Origin: Acanthosoma haemorrhoidale
Lineage: Eukaryota; Arthropoda; Insecta; Hemiptera; Acanthosomatidae
Reading direction: 5' to 3'
Length of the DNA: 64,000 nucleotides
Assembly: GCA_930367205.1 (NCBI GenBank)
Contig: OV884009.1
Location: forward strand, 87,255,189 to 87,319,188
Part shown: piece after piece, positions 25,085 to 35,444 of the stretch
Layout of the letters: the number at the start of each line of letters is the position of its first letter
Position numbering within the stretch: the first letter of the stretch is position 1
The notes under the pieces: generated by a model
What the model saw: the letters and a program-made list of their open reading frames with translations, nothing else
What the model was told of the DNA's origin: nothing
Databases searched by the model: none
Translations under genes and position numbers: made by a program

Positions 25085-25506
25085 TCAAACCGTGAGGATT
25101 GTTATGATATTGGCTTAGGTTGTTGAAAAAGAGATGAATTTTTTACTGGACAAAGTTTCGACATATTATACATGTCTGTGTCAGATCCTGATCACAATAA
25201 AATAAAGGTAAAAGATAAACATAGTTTGACAATAGTTATTAACAACAGGTACATGTAACTTTAGATACAAATATTCTTTGAATACAAACAGATCAACTAT
25301 TTTATATTTAAATCATTCCATATTTATTTCTATGTATAGCACCGTATTAATAATTATTGTCACGCCAGTTTAACGTCTACCCTTCTTATATGGTTATCAG
25401 GACCTGATGCAGACATGCATTACAAGCAGAAACTTTGTCCACTAATAAATTTAAAGAAAGCCTAATATCTCTCTTTCGCCGACCAAAACCCAACAATCCA
25501 CTCATG
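25085..25506. repeat. Inverted-repeat element (two ~110-bp arms)
   Basis: The left arm (about 25,085-25,200) reads GGATTGTTATGATATTGGC, a T-rich block, TGGACAAAGTTTCGACA, ACATGTCTGTGTCAGATCC. The right arm (about 25,385-25,506), reverse-complemented, reads GTGGATTGTTGGGTTTTGG, a T-rich block, TGGACAAAGTTTCTGC, GCATGTCTGCATCAGGTCC. The arms face each other across about 185 bp of AT-rich sequence. A third copy of one arm lies at 5.69-5.81 kb. This could be a foldback or MITE-type element, or two oppositely inserted copies of one repeat. No ORF is present. Confidence 0.68.
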
Positions 25507-27310
25507 TGGATTCGATTTCGTTCTTTTTGGCTATTTACAATTTTTCAATGAGCCTAAAAGGTGAACAAATAAAAAATATACCATTTTTGGTACAGATTGA
25601 CATGCGAATTTCTCACAATTATTTCATAATTGTTTTGGAAATTTACGGTCACCATGCACTAACTCAAACCCAGACCATCCATAGATTTTTTTTTTAATTA
25701 CCGTTTATTAACCGTTTATTTACATTTAAAAATGACAATTTACTTAAATTATAACTGCTATAAAACATTTAAAAAAAATATTTGCTAAGCAACTGGCTCT
25801 TTGATCGACTTCTTACCTGATGACCAAATTTTCTTGTTACTTTCAAGCGATTTTAAGCAGATTATTATTTAGGTTTTTGTTAGCAGGATTATTTTATTTT
25901 TTGCAGGATTTTTTCCTGCTGTTACTAAAAAAATAAATTATTTCTTTGTACAGTCGTCTACTCCTGATTTAGGTTTACTTTGTTTCCAGAAACCCTTATT
26001 TATCCACCCCTTGTCTATATTTCAGTATTTTCTAGTCATCGTGAAATCGTGTCCAAGTAAGAGAAATAAAACTCTGAAAGTCTTTAAAATTGTATTCTTA
26101 ACTTTTCACAACTAATCCAAATTTCTTGAAAAGCGATATTTTGCATAGACGTTCTACTAACTAACACAAGATGCTAAACATAAAAATAATTCCATGGTAA
26201 ATAGTTGAAAAATTAAATTCCACGGTACGAAACCAGAGGTAGGGCCGACCGAAGAGTGTTGCCATAGTTGGTATGTTGTGCTGAGCTTCTAGTGTGGTTA
26301 ACACTAGGAGTTACCTCTCAACATTAAATTTGATTTTATTAACTGAAGATTCACTAATTCTTTATCCAAGTAGCTACTCAGTTATCCACATGAGACTGAG
26401 TCTTAGAGTTGACACAACCCTAACCGATCCCTTAAGAAACATTTATCTTCACAGTGTACAAACCATTAAATTGCGGGACGCCAATAAATAATTTAGGTTT
26501 ATTAATTTAATTATAATAATTAACAATATATATATTTCCAACAATATTGAGAAGGGTATCAAATTAAAGACATGCCCTGACTAATCAGTATTGGGACTTA
26601 ATTGATATATGCTTTTAAAACTGCTATTGAAATCATGTTAGTGACTTTTTCGCAGTCGTAAAGAGTCGCCCTTAGTATGGTGCATCAAACTTGACACGAA
26701 GTTTTTATAGTTTCATTATTCGGTCACAGCACGACTAAACAGACACGAGTCACTCTAAGGCCTAATTCTCTGAACAACAACTAGGCTGATGGTTTTCCGC
26801 AGTTCTGGGCAGGTGAGTCATTCTTAAGTACCGCTGTCCGCTGACCCCACAAGGCAACTAATGACTGGCTAGAATGGAACATCGATCCATAAACTGTTGA
26901 GTCATTGTGGCGCCGTTGTAACATACATTTTCTATCATTCAGTTCAATTGTTCATCCTTCATAAGATAGTAGGAATCCACCTGTAATAAATTTTATTCTT
27001 ACAGCTAACAAAAAGCTTCGGTTCAACAAGATATTTTTAGAATAGAAGTAATAGCAATTTATAGGGCTTTACTGGTTTTACTCCTGATCCCCTCATGTTT
27101 TCACGGTGCTTGCTATTCTGATTCCCTGTTTGGCTTAGCTATATGACATTTTACATAAACATTATATTTGAGTTTCGAACATAAAAAAAAAAAGGGCCAA
27201 CTCTATAAAACATGAATTAGTGACTTCATTAATTAGTAAATACTCGGTAATTAAAAAGTAAATTCTTTTATATTGAGCAAGAAATCAGCTTAATGATCTC
27301 AACGTCCTGC
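25507..27310. other. AT-rich non-coding stretch
   Basis: No supported gene. ORFs of 63 codons (25,506-25,697) and 65 codons (26,294-26,491) lack recognisable domains. A GC-richer patch at 26,670-26,930 is unrecognised. Confidence 0.55.
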
Positions 27311-27322
27311 TTACTAGTGTGT

Positions 27323-27667
27323 GTCTGCAGGGACTAGCGCACTTCACCATCTCCAGGGGAGTGATACAGGTTGATCAGCCGTAATATCGGGGTTCCTCAT
27401 CAAGAAGGCACCGTTGGACCAAGATGGACTGGAGTCCCTTTGTAAATAGCAATAAGTTAGCCTTTAAGTTAGAGAAAAAAATTAACAAGTAACACCGGCT
27501 TAAAAGATCAAAAGATGCACTGGCCAGTGCAATACAAGCAATGGCACTGGAATAAGCACACCACAGGCAGCGAAATACTCCATGGTCCCGTCAACAGTGA
27601 ACGAGACCCTTGAGGCAACCCCGTCTGGGTCACGGATCCTGTAGCAGGGTAAAAAAGAAAAAAAAAG
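27323..27667 (+). mobile_element. SINE-like retrocopy with A-rich tail
   Basis: A block of about 345 bp, clearly less AT-rich than its surroundings, ends in an A-rich tail (27,651-27,666). It is flanked by TTACTAGTGTGT (27,311-27,322) and TTACTAGTATGT (27,668-27,679), 11 of 12 bases identical, which fits a target-site duplication. No ORF or recognised protein is present. Near the 5' end CAGGTTGATCAGCC resembles a loose polymerase III B box, but I could not identify a tRNA, 5S, 7SL or snRNA head with confidence. It is most simply a SINE or a processed copy of a non-coding RNA. Confidence 0.65.
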
Positions 27668-27679
27668 TTACTAGTATGT

Positions 27680-29140
27680 AATTTTTTGGGGACGCTAGTG
27701 AACTATAATTACAAAAAGGGAATAGAGCTGTCATCGAAATTGTGCTCACAACTTTTTCAAGACCTCTGTTTGGCGTAAAGGCATATTACCCATGGAAGCT
27801 CCACTTAACCCTCGATGATGCTAAAAGTTAAAGAAACCTTGTGAATATTTCTATGAGATCATCAATTAATTATTTTGTTATTAAAAACCCCTTACCAAGT
27901 GTTCACCCGTAGCTCATTTTTAAAATTACCCCTTTGTGCATATGAGTTTTCCCATCATATATCTACAGCAGTTTCTAAATTTAACAGATAATTTATATGA
28001 ACGGTACAGGTCGAATGACAATTTTCTTTCAATCCGAATCGTCGATAGTTTTAGATTATTTTTGAGTAGTTCTGCCCTCAAGCATTAATACGTTAATGTT
28101 TTTCTCGCACATGTGTACTGGGTTGTTTAAAGCATCTATGTACTACTTGTCGAGAGACTTGAGAGTGAGGGAGGGGGAGGAAATAAGCAGAAAAAAGAAG
28201 GAAAGAAATAAAGGAATAAGAACGAAATAAGCTTCCGTTGACTGACTTTATCAGTTTACTTGATAAGTCAGTCAGGGAAAGCTTCAGAGTAAGTTTTTGT
28301 TTCATTCTTTTATTTCGACACCTGTTTTATCAAACCTACTGATCATCGCTGCGATATATAAATTCTTAATCATACATTTACAGACATACAGTTTTTTACT
28401 AGCAATTATTCTATTAGTTTCTGCTATTTAATGATTTACTTTATGATTTCGATGAGAATATATTTCTAGGATTTTAGGGTTGCGTTGGTGGTCAACCCTG
28501 TACCTGTTTTTGTCATTGTGAGCTCCTTATTAAATCTAGAGCTCCATGGAGGTTTAAATTAATGACAGACAAAGTAAAACATGACTCATTATTATTAATA
28601 GGCAATAAAAAAACAATTCTCTTAAATTAAGTAGGATAACAAATTAAATAACTTAACGTCCTAATTAATAATTTCTCTGCTTTAACGAGAGTTAATGAAG
28701 CGTTGTTACTTGAACTTCACCTATTTACTTATAAGCATGATTTTTTGCCTATTTGATGTCTATGATGACACTGAAACGCAAAGTTAATTCATCGAACATA
28801 AAGAATAATCGTTAATTTTTTTATTGGCATTTAAGAAACAAATTAGCTTTTATTGATACTTTCATAGAAATTCTATCCGTGCTTCTGTTCTTCTTTTATC
28901 ATTTTACTTTTTAAAATGTAATTTGATAAGTGATTAACAGTTAACTACATTCATTAAAAATGTTCTTGGGTCATATAGTCTAAAAAAAAAAAAAAAAACC
29001 TTTTGCAAGTTACCACTGGATTGGAGGGCTAATAAACTACTCAAATTGTAGGGTCTAGTTAAGAATTTTTTGACTTATTTAAGTCTATGATAAAAAGGCA
29101 ACGAAAATATAAAACGTTAAAGATCACAGGTGCAGTAACC
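27680..29140. other. AT-rich non-coding stretch
   Basis: No supported gene. Holds the hairpin at 28,229-28,284 and a purine-rich patch at 28,160-28,230 whose complementary ORF is low complexity. An A-run of about 17 lies at 28,983. Confidence 0.55.
28229..28284. repeat. Near-perfect hairpin, ~25-bp arms, 7-nt loop
   Basis: Left arm 28,229-28,253 (AAGCTTCC then GTTGACTGACTTTATCA), loop GTTTACT, right arm 28,261-28,284 (TGATAAGTCAGTCA then GGGAAAGCTT). The inner 15 bp pair perfectly apart from one bulged A, and the outer AAGCTT ends also pair. The size is compatible with a short precursor hairpin or a deleted MITE. It is not a bacterial terminator in this context. Confidence 0.65.
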
Positions 29141-29520
29141 TAAATCAAGTTATAAAGTGGAGAATAAGTGTGTCCCATTCAGATTCATCGGAATCGATTT
29201 GTGCTCAGACATAACACCGAACGCGGGTCTTTTCCTTCTCTGTCACGTTGCCGCAACTGCTTCGGGGACCTGGGTTGTGTCTTTTATTTACTGGCCTCCA
29301 TCAAGGATACTTCTGTATTCGCGGCTAACCAAAGGTTCCCAATGCGGCCGATTCTTTATCCGGGCATTTAGCAGGCCGGTCACGTTACCGGAGGGTCGGT
29401 TACCCAAAGGTTGTTCCCCACTATTGCGAGGAGGTAAGAGCCAATGCTCGGCCGTACAGGGCCCAACTTGACGATATCTCCCGCACTTGAGCACTACCCC
29501 ATACTAATAGGCATCTACAA
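29140..29520 (-). other. Possible 3' LTR remnant of the gypsy element
   Basis: A GC-rich block downstream (minus sense) of the gypsy coding remnant. Read on the minus strand it contains GGGTAACCGACCC-type sequence, then an AATAAA at about 29,283-29,288 followed by a C/G-rich stretch, an arrangement like the U3-R-U5 order of an LTR. Short ORFs on both strands (29,157-29,494) have no family match. No second copy exists in the window because the element is truncated at its 5' side, so LTR identity cannot be confirmed. Confidence 0.35.
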
Positions 29521-29529
29521 ACCTTATTG

Positions 29530-30243
29530 TCCTTACAACTAGTTTATTAAAAAAAACTTTTTATAATATACCAACTCATACAACAGTTCCTCATGTGATC
29601 ACATAAGAATCCTGAATTACCCTCGAGTAATTGTGTCGATAATGACATCAAGGCGCGTCATGAAGTCTGGTATTCCTAGCATTGAAATGTTTAAACAAAA
29701 TCGTATCCGTATTTCGAAGCCACGTCTCTTTACCTCCACCTTAGCTTACGATCCTCTCCGTCATTCATAGGCGTTTGATACGGTCCCAGATGGTCGCATT
29801 TCCAACGTACATGTGATGCGTCTTCCCTGGAGTCGATGCGTTTTTCAGGGTACGACAAATCATATCGTCTTTGATCCCCGTTGGCGACCAGATCTTGACG
29901 ATGTTGCAACAGCTGTACTTCTCATATTCCATCTTGACGAGCCCTGCAGTTTTGGTGAGCCAAATGGTTTGTCACCTCTTGTCATTAATGATGGCGTCGA
30001 GTTCCGCTATGTCCGAGGGCCAATCCCCCACTGAACTTCTGTCACTCGGGGCATCATTGGCTGGAGTCCCCTCTCGCTCACCTTCCTTGCTTGCCGGGAT
30101 ACCATTCCTGGACGAATTGGCGGATGTCACGTGACCTCTTCAATCGTATTCACGATCAACGCGCGGGATAGCCAATCAGCCACGACGTTCTCCTTGCCTG
30201 GTTTGTAAACAATGTCGATGCTCTATTGACTCAGAAACTCCTT
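29530..30243 (-). pseudogene. Gypsy pol region downstream of RNase H
   Basis: Minus-strand sequence after the RNase H domain. KPGKENVVADWLSRAL at about 30,210-30,155 is the conserved tail of gypsy RNase H (family form GKxNxVADALSR). Beyond it, acidic and basic stretches with many stops (for example ELDAIINDK near 30,000) do not give a readable HHCC or DDE integrase. ORFs on the plus strand here (29,813-30,134) are antisense shadows. Confidence 0.55.
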
Positions 30244-30690
30244 CTATCTGGTAATCCGCGCTGAGGTTTCTTTCAGTTTTCTCACCCATTGAAGGGGTCG
30301 ATGATCCGCTTGAAGCCGAAATTTCCTACCAAATGCATAGGGCCTGAAGTGTTCTATCGCCCATACGATCCCCAGTAATTCACGTTCGAGCGCGCCATAC
30401 CTGCTCTTGGCTTCGGTAAGGCGCCTGCTAGCGTATGCGATTGGTCGCTCCCCTCCGTCCCGATCCTGCGAGCGTACCACCCCCAACGCGTATTTACTGG
30501 CGTTCGTGGTAATCATGAAGAGGAGTGCAAAATCTGGAAAGGCTAGTATAGGCTCCCCCTGTAGCCGGTCCATGCAACGTCGTATATTGTTCTCCATTAC
30601 CGGGGTAATGACGACTTTTTGCCCTTTCTTAAGGAGATTGTTCATAGGGACGAGGTACTCGGCCATTTCTGGGACAAATCTGCGGTAGTA
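30244..30690 (-). pseudogene. Gypsy RNase H domain
   Basis: 140-codon open frame. It starts in the reverse-transcriptase connection (MAEYLVPMNNLLKKGQK), then FPDFALLFMITTNASKYALG, GGERPIAYASRRLTEAKSRY, ALERELLGIVWAIEHFRPY and LQADHRPLQWV. RNase H removes the RNA strand of the RNA-DNA hybrid. The first catalytic Asp (family TDAS) is Asn here (codon 30,502-30,504), so the enzyme would be inactive even though the frame is open. The Glu of ALERELL and the Asp of ADHRPL are kept. Confidence 0.9.
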
Positions 30691-31483
30691 ATTCAGGGAT
30701 CCGAGTAGGGGCCGGATTCCTTTGACTCGGTATTGTCATCCGCTGGATTGCCTCCACCTTACCGTGATCGGGTTGCACTCCCTCGCTGGAAATTATGTGT
30801 CCTAAAAATCTCACCTTCTCTTGTACTACGAGCGACTTCTCCGCAGACAGTCACTAATTCTCTCAAAAACATGTCGTAAATGTTCCTGGTGTTTTACTTC
30901 ATCTCGACTGAAGACCAGGAGGTCGTCCATGTATATCTGGCAATACGATTCCCCAATCCCTCTCAAAAACTCGTCTATCAGCCTCTGGAACGTTATTGGC
31001 GTTTTTTTTTTAACCCAAACGGCATTATGGTGAATTCATAGTGTCCCCGCTCGAACGTGAATGCCGTTTTGTGTTGTCTCTACGAGGCATACGAATTTAC
31101 TGGTAACTTGCCTTCAGGTCCAGTGTACTAAATATTGTTACTCCACTTAGATGGTCCAGGATGTCTTCAAAGCGAGGAATGGGGTATTTTTCATCTATAG
31201 TATAGTCGTTTAATTGCCTGTAATCGATGACTACGTGGTATTTTTCTTCATTGGACGACCATTTCTTTTTTACTGCCCACAGGGGACTGTTGTATGGAGG
31301 CGTACTATTTATTATGATTACCTGTCGTTTCAATTCCAATATTTTCTCCCTTATATGCTGTCGTAGCACCTGCGGGTATCTTCTTTCTTTAATGTACGTT
31401 ACTCTCCCCTGCTTCAGCGGGATCTCATGGACCGTCCTTACACACGCATGCCCGGAGCCGCGACGCCCCCACCCCGCCGACAC
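30691..31483 (-). pseudogene. Gypsy reverse transcriptase, frameshifted
   Basis: The first part (31,483-31,097) has PPYNSPLWAVKKK, HVVIDYRQLNDYTIDEKYPI and TIFSTLDLKASYQ (motif A Asp). After a stop and frame changes come MPFGLK near 31,020, ITFQRLIDEFLRGI, and IYMDDLLVFSRDE with YMDD at 30,922-30,933 (active-site motif). Then comes RFLGHIISSEGVQPDHGKVE (30,810-30,750), the usual FLGHxIS signature. Frames change at least three times, one change at a run of T (plus strand) near 31,000-31,010. It would copy genomic RNA in a virus-like particle if intact. Confidence 0.88.
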
Positions 31484-31489
31484 ACAATC

Positions 31490-31620
31490 TTTCGGCCGTT
31501 TTCCTGCTGAGAATTGTACAAGAACTCCCAGTGTCTACCAGGCACCTTACTTCTCTCACCACTCGAATAATGGGTATACCACCGTAATTCCTTTCACTCT
31601 ATAGTTTCTTAAAGTGCGGC
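31490..31620 (-). pseudogene. Gypsy aspartic protease fragment
   Basis: The minus-strand frame contains GIPIIRVVREVRCLVDTGSS followed by CTILSRKTAERL. DTG (31,527-31,535) is the active-site triad of retroviral-type aspartic proteases, which mature gag and pol proteins. The downstream part runs into a different frame from the reverse transcriptase at about 31,480, consistent with a frameshift or the natural pol layout. Confidence 0.78.
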
Positions 31621-31749
31621 CACCCCTCTGCCAGCCCCTTTTTTCTTCGCATACCGCTGATCCTTCATATTCCATGCCTGTTGCGCCATTCTTGGCCTCC
31701 TGTACATAACCTTGAACTACCCTGTCTCTTCTGCCTCCATTTTTTTTTC

Positions 31750-32165
31750 ATCTTCTTCACGAGCGCTAGCGTCCATTAAATCATGAGCGCACTCAATGAA
31801 CGATTGGTCTCCCGGTAGACTATCTTTTTTTCCTGTATCTCTGGCCAACTGTACCTTCAGGGTGGTCGATAGGAATGCCATCCTGCTTCCACTTCCGCTA
31901 GGTTCTCGGTTTCTCTCATTTTTCAGTTATTTTGTTAAACTTTGCCAAGAGTTCTCCGGCGTACTGCCCTTTCGTTTGATTGGTCCGTCTGGTCTTCCTG
32001 AACATCTGGAAGATGTCCTCTTCTGGTGTCCATCTGCCTCCTCCGTATGCCTTCTTCGGCCTTTCTTTTATCACGACCCATGGGGTGTCTATGTTGGCAT
32101 GTATTAGGTTTAGTACGCTCCTTTTTATTCGGCACCAGTTATCGTCTCCCGGCTGTAAAAAAAAA
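31750..32165 (-). pseudogene. Gypsy gag-like region, 5'-truncated
   Basis: Minus-strand frames read WCRIKRSVLNLIHANIDTPW, GGRWTPEEDIFQMFRKTRR and GELLAKFNKITE, then after a stop RMAFLSTTLKVQLARDT, FIECAHDLMDASAREED. The composition (basic, tryptophan-containing, then acidic) and position upstream of the protease suggest gag, but no zinc knuckle or major homology region is clear. The sequence starts abruptly near an A-run at 32,158-32,166, so the N-terminus and 5' LTR are missing. Confidence 0.5.
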
Positions 32166-32231
32166 GAATGAATAAATAGGTTAAGAATACAATGCAATGG
32201 TTTGGTTTATAACTATTTATATATACAAGCC

Positions 32232-32445
32232 AATCCAGTTGCGGCTGACGGAGGAGCATATGGGACTTCACAAGGCTCCGCTTTCTCTTTCGCATGCCAG
32301 GGAGGTGACAACCATGTGGATTTTTGTAAAGACTGTATGAATGAGCGACCGAATGAATATTGTAAATATGGTGTGAATGATGACATTTATCACAATTACT
32401 TATTGCCCAATAAAGCAGATTATAATTTTATCACAATAAAGAAGT
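32232..32445 (+). mobile_element. Jk-A copy 3: 3' UTR fragment
   Basis: Plus-strand fragment starting within the 3' untranslated region (GCGGCTGACGGAGGAGC at 32,231) and ending ATTTTATCACAATAAAG near 32,441. It shares GAGGTGACAACCATGTGGAT with copy 2 and ACTTATTGCCCAATAA with copy 4. It contains no coding sequence; the 105-codon ORF across it is spurious. It lies next to the truncated gypsy 5' end. Confidence 0.82.
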
Positions 32446-34900
32446 TTGGTAATCAAAAAATATTTTTTAATAATGTTTTATTTTTTAAATTATTTTCATT
32501 TGTTAAAAAGGCGATTTAAATTGGCTAATATGGTTCAAAAATTAAACTGACGTTTTTTTAAGTGAAAATACAGAATAGTTTTTTAGCTTCTAATTTTAAA
32601 TTTAAAAACCGATCCATCTGGGTTACATAACATTAACCGGATAACATTAATTCATTTTAACATATTTAATTTTTTTTTATTATATTTGATGCTGTCAAGG
32701 AAATCATGGTCTCTATAAAATTAAAATAAATATATTAAATATTGAATGGTAGCATTGGACGAATATTGCATTCTCTGTTTACAAAGAAATGACGAGAAAA
32801 GCGAATAGACCGTGCCATGATTGGTATTTGGCACACACAACTTATTCAGATGGGATATGCTATGTACCAGGCTAATTTCTCAACAGTCTCTCTACTTATC
32901 GTTTTTACTGAATAATTATTCAAACATAACACAAAGGATTTGTGAAATTGGATTCGCCATGGTTATTATAAAAAGTTAAGAACAGTTTCCAACAGTTCTG
33001 GAACTCCGATTTACGCTGAATCGATGCGAACGTTCAGCACCCTGGAATTGTGGAAAGTTTTCCGGTAAATTGATCATTGTCGATGATGTTTTGTTCACTG
33101 CTAAGGGCAATGTTCGTCGGGTTTTGGTCAGTGTTTCTGCCATCTTCGAGCAAGACGTACTGCACGGTTCGTTCTGCTATCATGAAAACACACATATAAG
33201 TTTTCTAAACAAATTTATCTTTTCCCTAAATTTTTGTCCTTTTACTATAATTTGTTCTAAAGTCATTTGTTAACTTAAAATTGTTCTTCGAGAGGTTGCT
33301 CGGATTTATTCCAATTCATCGAATCCTCCGAAAGCATCCATTCGTGTAGCATCCATAATTTCAGAAATTCACTAACCTGAAATTTTCTTAAACATGAATT
33401 TATGGTTTCTTTATTTTTTAGGGTTTATTTAAAAATTAGTTTGGTCGAGAAATTATTTAAAAAAAGTAGAGTCACAAAACTTAACTCATGTAGATCCTGC
33501 CTTATTTTTTATCTCTACAGAAATCGTTATGAGAGTTGTTGTTTTTAATACAAATCTTTCTTCTTGGAATTAACTTACACGCACTTAATACTTGGAATTT
33601 TTGTAATCATATTATGTACAAAATAGTACTCTAATTAAATACCTCTACAAATATAAACGTGTAAACGAACTAAAGAACGTAAAATGTGAAGAAAAATGAT
33701 AAAAACCAAGACTAGTAATATTTTTATATATTAAATATAAATAATTTAAATTATTTATAATTTCATATAAAATATTTGAAATAACATGATTTATTATCAT
33801 TAATTAATCGATAGGCAATACAAATGAAAAATAACTATTCCAAGTGACAAACATTTAAACTAAACAAGACTAGTTGTAAAACAAAGGAGCAGTGGCCAAA
33901 CAGTTTGTTTTCTAATGTACGATTAAGTTAATACATTTAGAAGTTTAAATGTAAAACAGTTTTACATTTGATTCTATGTGAAGTTTGTTATACTATTGTG
34001 AAGGCCACGGAAGGTGGCAACTGGTCCTTATGAATATAATGGTTGGTGTAATGATTGATCCAACATTAGGATATTGAGATGTGTGAAACTAAGCTAGAAC
34101 AAAATAATATGAAAATATTTAAAAGCTTCTGGAACTTGTTGGCTTCAATTATTTAGATATTTTAAAAATGTCTTTCGGAGAAATTTTTCGGTTTTTTCAG
34201 CGCCGGTTACAGAATGAACCCTCTCTCTCCAGGTAGGGAAATAATAATTAAGGGTCACAAACTAATTTAATGTTTGATAGTAGACTTTTTTCATGTCGTC
34301 GAGTTCGGTATTAAATTAAAGGACTCAATGCGTCAATCATAGTTTGTGTTATTAATTGTGAAATAAACGGATCATTATTACAAAAGGAGTCAATGGTATC
34401 GTTATTGGACTTTTCTTGTCATATTTCAGCCCCTGTAGAGTAATTTTCAAATGTAAAAGGAAACAAAAATAAACCCCGTTTCCAGGCCTCATTATCTTTC
34501 GTTTGAGGTTACTCTCGTTAAATCAGTTAAAAGGGCCCTTTGTAGACCCCCATTCAGCAGTGTACCGTCGCTTCCTCGACTGATGATAAATTTTGTATTT
34601 TATCCGGGACATCCAAGCTGTTTGTTTAACGATTCCTATCTCTCTTATTATTATACCTCTGTTTGAAAATAATTGCTTTATATATACTGTTAGTGATCCA
34701 CTCCATGACCTTTGACGTCGTATTTTCCAAATTGTAATAATTATGCAATTGATTTTTTGTGGATCCAAGAATTTTTGGTCAAGTTTTATTCGCATTGGTA
34801 TATTTTTGCCAGCAGCCTCAGCTATGAGGAAATGCTAGACTATTTTCATTATACCCATCTTCAAGTTTATCTTCCATGCAGCTTGTATCGAAATCTGCGG
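32446..34900. other. AT-rich non-coding stretch
   Basis: No supported gene. ORFs of 67 codons (33,070-33,273) and 90 codons (34,523-34,795, minus) are unrecognised. A GC-richer patch at 32,990-33,180 shows nothing readable. Confidence 0.55.
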
Positions 34901-35440
34901 TGTTTTGTTGGTATTTGTGAACTCCATTAGTCGGGGAAGACCCATCTCGCCCTCAGTCTACCCCCCCCCCCCCCCCCGACTGAGGGGAAGTACTTTCTCA
35001 GGGTGCTCCCCTTCGCCGAGCTGTCTACATAGTTTTCCGCGTCTGATTAGACCATTCGCCGAACAGGGCATACCAATTACTTGCTTCCTCGTCTATTCTT
35101 CTACGGAGGGGACGTGGGAGCTCTTCTAGCTGTCCTCATTTTACTTTCGTTCTGTTCCAGGAGACCCAAGTACACTGGAGCTGCCACTGCCATCAATACC
35201 TTGGCTGCCTCGCAGAAGATGGTATTGTAGGTGCTCGTGACCCAAATCGGTGTTATTCTCTGTACCTGCATCAGCCCGTGCGTCTGCCTTTTATTGACGT
35301 ACGTTGACCATTACTGGGATGCATACCTTATAATTCGCATCATCACCACCTGGTAGAGGGTCCTCGAGACTTGGAACTCCTCACATCACTCCTCCAACCC
35401 TGGCAGTTTTTTTGGCGAATGTTACCCTATTCAGTGGTTT
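34900..35440 (-). pseudogene. R1-clade-like reverse transcriptase C-terminal fragment
   Basis: Minus-strand, read from high coordinate: FAKKTARVGG near 35,410, SRTLYQVVMMRIIRYASQ, WSTYVNKRQTHGLMQVQR, then VTSTYNTIFCEAAKVLMAVA and PVYLGLLEQNESK (about 35,230-35,140). These match the thumb region of R1-type elements (YGA..W, LQR.QR..L...T.AYRT.S..AL.VLAG..P..L). Further down EWSNQTRK and RKYFPSV resemble the W....KGR...RFFPSV end. The fingers and palm are absent and several frame changes are needed. A C17 tract with inverted flanks lies inside it. Confidence 0.65.
34950..34986. repeat. C17 tract framed by 9-bp inverted arms
   Basis: CCCTCAGTC (34,950-34,958), TA, seventeen C residues (34,961-34,977), then GACTGAGGG (34,978-34,986). 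The arms are perfectly complementary, so the homopolymer would form the loop of a hairpin. Confidence 0.8.
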
Positions 35441-35444
35441 ATAA

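Larger units (their letters stand above)
29140..32165 (-). mobile_element. Ty3/gypsy-type LTR retrotransposon remnant
   Basis: A minus-strand element, from high to low coordinate: gag-like (32,160-31,750), protease (31,610-31,490), reverse transcriptase (31,480-30,700), RNase H (30,690-30,244), a C-terminal DWLSRAL extension (to about 30,130), then uninterpreted sequence to a possible LTR at 29.1-29.5 kb. An integrase zinc-binding motif and DDE core are not recognisable, and no 5' LTR is present. The 5' edge at about 32,160 lies 70 bp from a Jk-A fragment. Domain order PR-RT-RH is standard for Metaviridae. Frameshifts and stops throughout show a dead copy. Confidence 0.82.

Noticed and set aside
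25140..25450. Hammerhead ribozyme in the repeat containing CCTGATG and GAAAC
   Set aside because: The core resembles CUGAUGA...GAAAC of Penelope-type ribozymes, but one arm has CTGATGC, and I could not form convincing stems I or II in any of the three copies.
27323..27667. 7SL or 7SK RNA gene
   Set aside because: Small resemblances (GATCAG, GAGACCC) are not in the order of either RNA, and the poly-A tail and flanking duplications point to a retrocopy.
29813..30134. Plus-strand ORFs of 73 and 87 codons
   Set aside because: They are antisense to the gypsy pol remnant and start and stop within it.
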